From contig CAMWRN010000119.1 in the NCBI GenBank assembly GCA_947176675.1, positions 1-7,289 of the forward strand: a stretch of 7,289 nt of DNA. Reading direction: 5' to 3'. Both the position numbers and the translations under genes were made by a program. Positions 1 to 4,680 of the stretch are shown piece after piece. The notes below the pieces were generated by a model, which saw only the letters and a program-made list of their open reading frames with translations, ran no database searches and had not been told where the DNA came from. Position 1 is the first letter of the stretch, and every line of letters begins with the position of its first letter. The stretch is from an uncultured Clostridia bacterium (lineage in GTDB: Bacteria; Bacillota; Clostridia; Oscillospirales; Ruminococcaceae).

Positions 1-174
1 ATTGGACTTAGAGGCTGGCTTTGTAGGTGTCTTGGACTGCGGTGTGGTAGCAGGCTTGTTGGTTGTAGTAGGTTTCGTAGATGTCTTGGACTGCGGTGTG
101 GTAGCAGGTTTGTTCGTTGTAGTAGGCTTCGTAGGTGCCTTGGACTGCGGTGTAGTAGTAGGCTTTGTAGGTGT
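1..174 (-). repeat. Second in-frame 18-aa repeat family (54 bp), running off the window
   Basis: From residue 153 the protein switches to units ending in TTPQSK. There is a short 12-residue unit (153-164), two full 18-residue units (165-182 and 183-200), and the beginning of another (201-210) that diverges to KPASKSN. The short unit lacks the six residues TNKPAT, as expected from slippage or unequal exchange. The array may continue beyond position 1. Confidence 0.88.
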
Positions 175-630
175 CTTAGAAACAGTATTTTGTTTAGGAG
201 TAATACCCTGCTTGGGCGTATTATTGGTTTTGGGATCTGTGTTTTGCTTAGGAGTAATACCCTGCTTTGGCGTATTGTTGGTTTTGGGAGCTGTATTCTG
301 TTTAGGCGTAATGCCCTGCTTGGACGTATTGCTGGTTTTGGGAGCTGTACTCTGTTTAGGCGTAATGCCCTGCTTGAGCGTATTGTTGGTCTTTGGAGCA
401 GTATTCTGCTTAGATGTCGTGGTGGGCTTGGCGGCTGACGCACTTGCCTTTGCCGCTGGAGAAGAATATGTAAACGTATCCCGCTTAGGCGTTGAAGTTG
501 TTTTCGATGATGAAGAACTCGACCGAGATGTTGTACTTGTTTTTGCAGCCGCGCTTGATTTTTGTGTTGTGCTGGGTCTTGAATACGAATTGCTTCTTGT
601 GTTATATGAACTTGTTGCTCTTACTGCCAT
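1..630 (-). CDS. Thr/Lys/Pro/Ser-rich tandem-repeat protein, 3' part outside the window
   Basis: This frame is open from an ATG at 630-628 to the window edge, giving 210 codons without a stop. The protein begins MAVRATSSYN. A ribosome site GAAAGGAA (640-647) lies about 10 nt before the ATG. Residues 1-67 are Ser/Thr/Ala-rich with scattered Arg and Lys. Residues 78-149 are four copies of an 18-residue repeat (consensus APKTNNTPKQGITPKQNT), and residues 153-210 are a second 18-residue family built on KPTTTNKPATTPQSK. There is no signal peptide, membrane segment or Cys in the visible part, which is strongly basic and probably disordered. I do not recognise the family. Such stretches often act as linkers or wall-spanning spacers before a C-terminal domain, but that domain would be outside the window. 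The opposite strand is also open here, as an antisense consequence of the repeats. Confidence is high that this is the real coding strand and low for any function. Confidence 0.82.
   Translation of the reverse strand, partial: MAVRATSSYNTRSNSYSRPSTTQKSSAAAKTSTTSRSSSSSSKTTSTPKRDTFTYSSPAAKASASAAKPTTTSKQNTAPKTNNTLKQGITPKQSTAPKTSNTSKQGITPKQNTAPKTNNTPKQGITPKQNTDPKTNNTPKQGITPKQNTVSKTPTKPTTTPQSKAPTKPTTTNKPATTPQSKTSTKPTTTNKPATTPQSKTPTKPASKSN
184..399 (-). repeat. Four in-frame 54-bp tandem repeats (18 aa each)
   Basis: Residues 78-95, 96-113, 114-131 and 132-149 of the repeat protein are four contiguous 18-residue units. They differ only at a few sites: A or D at position 1, N or S at position 5, L, S or P at position 8, and S or N at position 17. 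Synonymous changes exist between copies (for example CCT AAA CAG versus CCT AAG CAA), so the array is not brand new. A degenerate partial unit (TTTSKQNT) precedes it. Confidence 0.92.
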
Positions 631-649
631 AATAATTACTTCCTTTCAA

Positions 650-678
650 ATTATATCACAATTTTTTTAATTTTACAA
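650..678 (-). promoter_or_regulatory. Sigma-A-type promoter of the repeat-protein gene
   Basis: On the minus strand, TTGTAA (678-673) is followed after exactly 17 bp by a perfect TATAAT (655-650), preceded by an extended -10 TGA. Transcription would start near 644-643, inside or at the edge of the ribosome site (640-647). The mRNA would therefore have an unusually short leader of about 14-16 nt. Confidence 0.65.
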
Positions 679-699
679 GTTAAAATTTTAATTATAGGG

Positions 700-761
700 A
701 TTATTGAAACGCTGATGACCGAGGGAAATCATTATTTAAAATCATCAGCGTTATCAATAAT
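700..761. repeat. Long inverted repeat between the 19-codon gene and the repeat-protein gene
   Basis: Positions 700-718 and 742-761 are complementary over 19 pairs with one extra base (A753). The core is an 11-bp AACGCTGATGA/TCATCAGCGTT, extended by ATTATTGA/TCAATAAT, around a 23-nt AT-rich loop. On the minus strand it lies 16 nt after the stop of the 19-codon gene. No U-tract follows directly, so it is not a classical intrinsic terminator. It may be a 3' stabilising hairpin, part of a regulatory RNA, or a small palindromic element. Confidence 0.8.
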
Positions 762-777
762 TCAGCTCATAAGACGC

Positions 778-837
778 TTAACCATAATAACGTCTTAAGA
801 AACGGAAAAAGTCCCAATGACAAAGCATTCCGAACAT
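778..837 (-). CDS. 19-residue peptide gene downstream of the LytTR/GHKL pair
   Basis: The ATG at 837-835 is preceded by GGGGAGGTGA (852-843), close to the ideal complement of the 16S rRNA tail, 8 nt upstream. The frame reads MFGMLCHWDFFRFLRRYYG and stops at TAA (780-778). The peptide is aromatic-rich (four Phe, two Tyr, one Trp), has one Cys at position 6 and three Arg in the second half, so it is hydrophobic and cationic. A promoter (878-906) and paired LytTR boxes (914-946) lie directly upstream, which makes it a probable target of the adjacent regulator. I do not recognise the peptide. It is far shorter than AgrD-type precursors (about 45 aa) and lacks their acidic C-terminal tail. It could be a secreted signal, a membrane-active peptide, or a translated piece of a regulatory RNA. 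Translation is well supported by the ribosome site; function is unknown. Confidence 0.68.
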   Translation of the reverse strand: MFGMLCHWDFFRFLRRYYG

Positions 838-859
838 GATATTCACCTCCCCAAAAACA

Positions 860-897
860 AAATCAGCTTATGTTTCAGTTATAACACAAGCTGATTT
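860..897 (-). terminator. Weak intrinsic terminator of the kinase operon, overlapping the next promoter
   Basis: A perfect 10-bp inverted repeat (AAATCAGCTT at 860-869, AAGCTGATTT at 888-897) encloses 18 nt. Read on the minus strand, the second arm runs into a U-rich stretch (TTTTGTTTTT), so RNA reading out of the kinase gene at 956 would form a stem plus U-tract. The stem is only about one-third G+C, so termination may be leaky. The same two arms flank the -10 box of the 19-codon gene's promoter symmetrically, so a repressor operator is an alternative reading. Confidence 0.5.
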
Positions 898-906
898 AAA
901 AAGCAA
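878..906 (-). promoter_or_regulatory. Promoter of the 19-codon gene
   Basis: On the minus strand TTGCTT (906-901) and TATAAC (883-878) are separated by 17 bp, with an extended -10 (TGT before TATAAC). The -35 matches TTGACA at only three of six positions, as expected for an activator-dependent promoter. The LytTR boxes end 7 bp upstream of it. The predicted start near 871 gives a leader of about 34 nt carrying the strong ribosome site. Confidence 0.68.
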
Positions 907-913
907 TAGGTTT

Positions 914-946
914 CCGGTGAACGGTCGTGTTTTGGCGGTAAACGGT
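914..946 (-). promoter_or_regulatory. Paired LytTR-type binding boxes upstream of the 19-codon gene
   Basis: On the minus strand ACCGTTTACCG (946-936) and ACCGTTCACCG (925-915) are direct repeats with a 21-bp period. LytTR-family regulators such as AgrA and VirR are known to bind two direct 9-bp repeats of the form [TA][AC][CA]GTTN[AG][TG] about 12 bp apart. Both boxes here match at eight of nine positions with the same spacing. They lie directly upstream of the -35, where AgrA-type activators work. A matching pair stands before the regulator gene at 3014-3045. Confidence 0.8.
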
Positions 947-955
947 AGGTAATTT

Positions 956-2230
956 TCAAATTTTGGGAAAAACAAGCTCCGCAGAGAAGAATTTTTCATC
1001 GCAGGCATAGGTTATCTCTCCGTTATTTTTCTCGGTACACATACGTGCGTTGTAAGTACCATGTCCGTGATTAAGCTTGTCATTCTTTTCCGTAACAAGC
1101 GTATTATTTAAAATATTGACCTTGCGGTCAACCGTGTTCGTCACCCTGCAAAAAAAGTTTTCCCCGATAAACCTGAATGAAACGGTAACAAGCTTTTTCT
1201 CCGATTTTGCGGCTGCGCAGAACGCATTGTCGAACAGGTTTGAAAAAATAGTGCATATGTCCATATTGCTTAGCGCCGTTTCATTCGGCATTTTTCCCTC
1301 TATTTCATACTCTACGGCTGGGTACTTGTTTACGGAATCGTTCAATATTGCGCTTAACATATCGTTTCCCGTTTGGATCTTAGGTCTTAATTCCGACAGG
1401 GACGCCCCTATTTTATCAAAATATTCCCGCAAGTCGTCATATTTGCCGTGTTCAAAAAGCGTGTACATACAATTTATATGCTCCGCAGTATCGTGTCGAA
1501 ATTTAATTGTGTCCTTGTCCTTTTGAAGCAGCATAGTATAGTAATTTTCCTGACTTTTCAAAAGCTTTTCATTTATCTCCGATATGTTTTTGTAATGATT
1601 TTTTGACATATAGTTTATCATCATAACCACGCAAAGCATAAGAAAAATAATACTGCCGATACACAATGTAACTGCAAGGATTTTATTATCATTTTCAACA
1701 ACCTGAAATACAGTTATAAATATAGAAATTGAGATTTCACCAAGCAATATAAGCAGTAAATAAAATATGCTCACTCGTTGACCTGAACTATAATGTTCAT
1801 ATTTTTTGTAAAGAATTGAAGCAGCAGTTATAACTGCAATAATTACTATGCCTATAGAATTTGATATTAAATTTGCCGATTTATTTTCAGCCAGCATATC
1901 AATATCATAATTAACGAACAAAAGCATTACCGTAGCTGAAAGCATATCAAGCATACATATCCCAAGATACGTAATAACAGTATATGCGGTTTTCATTTTA
2001 CCTTTTAAAATCAATATCATTAGAATTACGCAAATAAAAGAACCTACAGGCATAATGTCATTCACAGGCGACAAACTCAACGTAAAAGTCATTATTACTG
2101 CCGCCGAAAAATATATCAATATTTGTTTAAAAGATTTAATTTTAAATTGCAAAACTATATACATAATAGGAAATAGCTTAATAAACTCAATAAAGAATTC
2201 AAACAAACCATATACCATAGTTTTTAACAT
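956..2230 (-). CDS. AgrC-like GHKL sensor histidine kinase (HPK10 type)
   Basis: This 424-aa membrane kinase probably senses an extracellular ligand, usually a peptide in this family, and phosphorylates the regulator encoded just upstream. About seven hydrophobic segments fill residues 7-29, 36-54, 59-76, 82-106, 121-141, 153-176 and 184-207. A helical linker follows, then the H-box FRHDTAEHIN with the likely phosphorylated His246, the N-box NLFDNAFCAA (331-340), and a G-box around HGHGTYNA (388-395). The start is the ATG at 2230, because GAGGTGA lies 5-6 nt before it and homologues begin right before the first membrane helix. A longer frame from 2320 would overlap the regulator gene and add no recognisable domain. 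The gap to the regulator is 10 nt, so the two are co-transcribed. No ligand can be read from the sequence. The nearby 19-residue peptide is a candidate by position only. Confidence 0.93.
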   Translation of the reverse strand: MLKTMVYGLFEFFIEFIKLFPIMYIVLQFKIKSFKQILIYFSAAVIMTFTLSLSPVNDIMPVGSFICVILMILILKGKMKTAYTVITYLGICMLDMLSATVMLLFVNYDIDMLAENKSANLISNSIGIVIIAVITAASILYKKYEHYSSGQRVSIFYLLLILLGEISISIFITVFQVVENDNKILAVTLCIGSIIFLMLCVVMMINYMSKNHYKNISEINEKLLKSQENYYTMLLQKDKDTIKFRHDTAEHINCMYTLFEHGKYDDLREYFDKIGASLSELRPKIQTGNDMLSAILNDSVNKYPAVEYEIEGKMPNETALSNMDICTIFSNLFDNAFCAAAKSEKKLVTVSFRFIGENFFCRVTNTVDRKVNILNNTLVTEKNDKLNHGHGTYNARMCTEKNNGEITYACDEKFFSAELVFPKI

Positions 2231-2240
2231 TATCGTCACC

Positions 2241-2951
2241 TCACATTGCCCTTGCATTTTTCTTGATAAAATCAAAAAATACGGCTTTAAAGGCTGTAGC
2301 ATTACGCCTTGACAAAGCAAGCTCTTTTGAATATGGCTTTACCGTTATGGTACCGTCCTTTGAATAATCGGCTATGTACAAAAGAGAAACTATATTTGAC
2401 TTGCTTATCTGATAAAAATGCTCCGAGCCTATTTGTTCTTTCCAGTATTTAAGCGGCTTGTCGGTATCGTAAACGCGCTTGTTTTTATCATAAATATACG
2501 TACCGTCGCCGTATGCTTCAAGATACACAATATCGGTAAGCTTTAAGTAAAAGGACTTTCCCTTTTCGTATACCAAAATATGCTTTGTATCAAGAATTTC
2601 TTTTTCGGCGGCGGAAAAAGCTTCGTTGAATTTTTCAATATCAATAGGCTTGTTCAAAAATCTGAAAGCTTTTACTTTAAAAGCGTCGGGCATAAATTCC
2701 GTATGACTTGTAAGGAAAATAATAATTCCGTCATAGTTCATTTCACGCAGCTTGAAAGCTGTTTCCATACCGCTTAATCCGCGCATTTCAATATCAAGGA
2801 ATAAAATATTAAAATCAAGAGCGGCGGTCAATAACTCGTTCCCCGAATTGTACCGAACTATTTCATATTCGTTTCGCCTGCTCTGAAGCTTTTCGATTAT
2901 ATCGTCAATCACAATATTTTCATCATCGCAGACGGCAATTTTGTAATTCAT
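2241..2951 (-). CDS. LytTR-family response regulator (AgrA/VirR-like)
   Basis: This 236-aa cytoplasmic transcription factor has a receiver domain at residues 1-120 and a LytTR DNA-binding domain at about 127-233. In the receiver, the acidic pair D9/D10, the phospho-acceptor D53 in FLDIEMRGLSGM, T81 and K101 in NKP are all present, so it looks phosphorylatable. The LytTR part shows the hallmarks DIVYLEAYGDGTYIY and FYQISKSNIV. The ATG at 2951 follows a ribosome site GAGGGTG. The gene is first in a two-gene operon with the GHKL kinase. Its promoter (2984-3012) carries paired LytTR boxes directly upstream, pointing to autoregulation. The same box pair precedes the 19-codon gene, the best candidate target. 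Family assignment is secure; the regulon beyond this window is unknown. Confidence 0.95.
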   Translation of the reverse strand: MNYKIAVCDDENIVIDDIIEKLQSRRNEYEIVRYNSGNELLTAALDFNILFLDIEMRGLSGMETAFKLREMNYDGIIIFLTSHTEFMPDAFKVKAFRFLNKPIDIEKFNEAFSAAEKEILDTKHILVYEKGKSFYLKLTDIVYLEAYGDGTYIYDKNKRVYDTDKPLKYWKEQIGSEHFYQISKSNIVSLLYIADYSKDGTITVKPYSKELALSRRNATAFKAVFFDFIKKNARAM

Positions 2952-2983
2952 TTTTTCACCCTCGTTTACGCAAATATATTTTT

Positions 2984-3012
2984 ATTGTAACATACAAATA
3001 ATTATTTTTCAA
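2984..3012 (-). promoter_or_regulatory. Promoter of the regulator-kinase operon
   Basis: On the minus strand TTGAAA (3012-3007, five of six matches) and TACAAT (2989-2984, five of six) are separated by 17 bp, with an extended -10 (TGT). Transcription would start near 2977, leaving a leader of about 25 nt with the ribosome site GAGGGTG (2963-2957). The first LytTR box begins one base upstream of the -35. Confidence 0.8.
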
Positions 3013-3013
3013 T

Positions 3014-3045
3014 ACCGTTCACCGCCGTTTTGCTACCGTTTACCG
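3014..3045 (+). promoter_or_regulatory. Paired LytTR-type binding boxes upstream of the regulator operon
   Basis: ACCGTTCACCG (3014-3024) and ACCGTTTACCG (3035-3045) are direct repeats with a 21-bp period. They are the same two sequences found at 914-946. Relative to the promoter they serve, they read in the opposite orientation, although the variant nearest the -35 is the TTCACC form in both places. A pair abutting the -35 of the regulator's own gene indicates autoregulation. Confidence 0.78.
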
Positions 3046-3088
3046 ACGAGTAAACAGGTAATATTAGACAATTACGGTCATATTGAGA

Positions 3089-3236
3089 TATGCAGTCGTA
3101 CAAATTCATATTTTTAAATGTTAATTTTTGTTAAATTCTGGGAAAACGGGTTAAAAAAAGTCCTTACTTGTGAGGAAACAAATAAATCACAAAAACCAAA
3201 ACAAACAGTATTATTTTTTATGCAAGTGTACAAATT
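3089..3236 (+). repeat. Spaced direct repeat TATGCA-NNN-GTACAAATT
   Basis: Two 18-bp copies lie at 3089-3106 and 3219-3236, 130 bp apart. They are identical except for the three central bases (GTC versus AGT). The GTACAAATTTG part of the second copy recurs inverted near 5480-5490, ahead of the recombinase gene. They could be binding sites or recombination-related repeats; chance in AT-rich DNA is not excluded. Confidence 0.45.
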
Positions 3237-3344
3237 TGATAAAATCACCCCGCCAAAATCGTTTGTTGACCTCCTATACTTATGAAAAGCAGTTCAGCGC
3301 TAACTGTAACATTTGTATTAACAAATAGAAAAATGTTTTCAAAA

Positions 3345-3387
3345 GCCCCTTAAAAATAGCCAAAAAATTTTCTATAGATAGAGGGGC
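3345..3387. repeat. GC-clamped inverted repeat in the intergenic stretch
   Basis: GCCCCT (3345-3350) pairs with AGGGGC (3382-3387). Inside, ATAG can pair with CTAT around an A/T-rich apex. On the plus strand a T-rich but interrupted run follows (about 3389-3410). It could be a bidirectional terminator shielding the mobility genes, or an element-end structure; neither is proven. Confidence 0.4.
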
Positions 3388-3493
3388 ATATTTTGCAAAT
3401 AATTTTTTTATGTAATTACTCAATTCCCGCTCAAAATCGGTTCATAGCCAAAATGACGGTTTGAGAGTAAAATTTTATATGGTACAAAAAATA

Positions 3494-3526
3494 AAGCCTG
3501 TTTTAGTCCTGTTTTAAGCCTGTTGC
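3494..3526 (+). repeat. Three tandem 11-bp repeats (iteron-like operator)
   Basis: AAGCCTGTTTT (3494-3504), AGTCCTGTTTT (3505-3515) and AAGCCTGTTGC (3516-3526) follow each other without a gap. The 11-bp period is close to one helical turn, so a protein could bind along one face. They end 17 bp before the TATACT box of the relaxase gene, where the -35 should be. This suggests an operator for an activator or repressor of mobilization. Confidence 0.65.
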
Positions 3527-3543
3527 ATATTTTGAAAAAAGTA

Positions 3544-3549
3544 TATACT
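3544..3549 (+). promoter_or_regulatory. -10 box (TATACT) of the relaxase promoter
   Basis: TATACT matches the -10 consensus at five of six positions. The best -35 candidate, TTGCAT (3523-3528), is only 15 bp away and partly inside the last 11-bp repeat, so the promoter may depend on a bound protein. The predicted start near 3556 falls between the upstream GTG (3555) and the ribosome site (3558-3564), which supports translation from the ATA at 3573. Confidence 0.5.
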
Positions 3550-3572
3550 GAATCGTGAAAGGAGATGTTCAT

Positions 3573-4574
3573 ATAGCAATTTATCATTTTAACGTCAAAA
3601 TCGTTAGCCGAGGAAAAGGCGCAAGTGCGGTCGCAAAGGCGGCATACATTTCTGGTGAGAAAATCAAAAATGAGTACGACGGAACAATTCACGACTATCG
3701 CCGAAAGCGTGAAATTGTACATAAGGAAATCTTGTTGCCCGATAATGCTCCTCAGCATTTTAAAAAGCGTTCTGTTTTATGGAACGCAGTTGAAAAGTCC
3801 GAAACGAGGAAAAACAGTCAGACGGCAAGGCATATTGACGCGGCTTTGCCTGTTGAAATATCTCGCTCCGAGCAAATTGATTTGGTACGGAATTTCTGTA
3901 ATCAATGTTTTATTTCAAAGGGTATGTGCGCCGATTTTGCAATTCACGATAAGGGGGACGGTAATCCTCACGTCCATATTTTGCTGACTACCCGCAAGGT
4001 TGATGAGAATGGATTTACTAAAAAAGAGCGTTCTTGGAATGATAAGTCCCTGCTTCTTAAATGGCGGAAATTATGGGCGGATTGGTGTAATCATAAGCTG
4101 TATTTTGTTTCTAAAGAGCGTATCGACCATAGAAGCTATGCGGCACAAGGAATTGATAAAATCCCGCAAAAACATCTCGGAGCAGCGGCGTGTGCTATTG
4201 AGAAAAAAGGTTATCGTACCGACAAGGGGAGCTTTAACAGAAAAGTAATTCTTGAAAATACTAATGCGGAAATTAAAATGCTAAATCAGGAATTATTAAA
4301 ATTAAATTCGGAAAAGCGTAATGTAAAAAAAGAAATTATTGAAACAGAATTAGATTGTCCTCTTTCCGAAACTTTTGGCATTGAAGTTGATAAGATTTCA
4401 AATGCAGAAAACTTTATTTCAGCACTTAGCAGGTCAGATATTTTACATACGATAAAAACAAAAAATGACGGTAAGCAAGTTATCTTTTTTGCAAACCGTG
4501 ATAAGGAAAAAGTGAGTGATATTTTCAACGCAAATAATCTAAATAAGTCTGTGAAAAAACATCGCTCGCGTTAA
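3573..4574 (+). CDS. mobL: MobA/MobL-family (MobQ) relaxase, probable ATA start
   Basis: This 333-aa relaxase would nick the oriT just downstream and stay covalently bound to the 5' end for conjugative transfer by a helper system. Counting the ATA at 3573 as residue 1, the N-terminus AIYHFNVK and the AAY motif with Y25 align residue for residue with RSF1010 MobA, whose catalytic tyrosine is Tyr25. The metal-binding triad lies in HDKGDGNPHVH (H125, H133, H135). ALPVE (91-95) and an acidic, Lys-rich helical tail (225-330) follow. The ribosome site AAAGGAG (3558-3564) is 8 nt before the ATA, ideal for that codon. The only in-frame alternative, GTG at 3555, has no ribosome site and would add six residues. 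The protein lacks the long C-terminal primase or helicase-like part of RSF1010 MobA, as is common in clostridial elements. Tandem repeats at 3494-3526 probably regulate it. Confidence 0.92.
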   Translation: MAIYHFNVKIVSRGKGASAVAKAAYISGEKIKNEYDGTIHDYRRKREIVHKEILLPDNAPQHFKKRSVLWNAVEKSETRKNSQTARHIDAALPVEISRSEQIDLVRNFCNQCFISKGMCADFAIHDKGDGNPHVHILLTTRKVDENGFTKKERSWNDKSLLLKWRKLWADWCNHKLYFVSKERIDHRSYAAQGIDKIPQKHLGAAACAIEKKGYRTDKGSFNRKVILENTNAEIKMLNQELLKLNSEKRNVKKEIIETELDCPLSETFGIEVDKISNAENFISALSRSDILHTIKTKNDGKQVIFFANRDKEKVSDIFNANNLNKSVKKHRSR

Positions 4575-4592
4575 GTCGCTGTGCGTGTTTTG

Positions 4593-4610
4593 TGCTTGCG
4601 TTAGCAAGCA
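4593..4610 (+). repeat. Perfect hairpin after the relaxase gene
   Basis: TGCTTGC (4593-4599) and GCAAGCA (4604-4610) form a 7-bp stem with a GTTA loop, 18 nt after the relaxase stop. No T-run follows, so a terminator role is doubtful. It may belong to the oriT, which begins 13 nt further on. Confidence 0.6.
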
Positions 4611-4622
4611 ATTAGAGAGGTC

Positions 4623-4680
4623 AAGGGGAAACTTCCCCTTGCGCACAACAAACTCTCAGGAGTTTGTATAAGTGCGCCCT
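4623..4680 (+). other. Origin of transfer (oriT) of the RSF1010/MobQ type
   Basis: The nic-region sequence TAAGTGCGCCCT (4669-4680) matches what I recall of the RSF1010/R1162 origin. There the cut falls after TAAGTGCG, which here is between 4676 and 4677. As in RSF1010, an inverted repeat lies just upstream: ACAAACTC (4648-4655) and GAGTTTGT (4660-4667) with loop TCAG. An outer stem GCGCAC/GTGCGC (4641-4646 and 4672-4677) puts the nick inside a cruciform. A second perfect palindrome, AAGGGGAA-AC-TTCCCCTT (4623-4640), precedes it. The adjacent MobQ relaxase is the expected partner. Confidence in the identity is high; the exact cut site rests on analogy. Confidence 0.9.

Larger units (their letters stand above)
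3046..3493. other. Intergenic stretch without a gene
   Basis: No open frame with a ribosome site was found here on either strand. The stretch is very AT-rich and separates the leftward signalling operon from the rightward mobility genes. It holds an imperfect direct repeat (3089-3106 and 3219-3236), a small palindrome ATTTGT-ATTA-ACAAAT (3311-3326), and a hairpin clamped by GCCCCT/AGGGGC (3345-3387). A junction between host DNA and the mobile element could lie here, but no clear boundary is visible. Confidence 0.6.

Noticed and set aside
1..400. CRISPR array
   Set aside because: The 54-bp units are contiguous, in frame and vary at codon positions. There are no unique spacers between constant repeats.
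2..670. Long plus-strand frame of 222 codons rich in Val, Leu and Gly
   Set aside because: It is the antisense of the tandem repeats. It lacks a ribosome site, while the minus strand has one plus a promoter and a sensible repeat protein.
778..837. Calling the 19-codon gene an AgrD or cyclic lactone autoinducer precursor
   Set aside because: It is under half the usual length, has no amphipathic leader plus acidic tail, and no AgrB is visible. Position beside the kinase alone is not enough.
2231..2320. Longer N-terminus (30 residues) for the histidine kinase
   Set aside because: It overlaps the regulator gene, has no ribosome site, and the ATG at 2230 has GAGGTGA at the right distance.
3153..3181. 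Minus-strand terminator (TCCT/AGGA stem followed by seven T)
   Set aside because: The stem is only four to five pairs and no minus-strand gene lies upstream of it.
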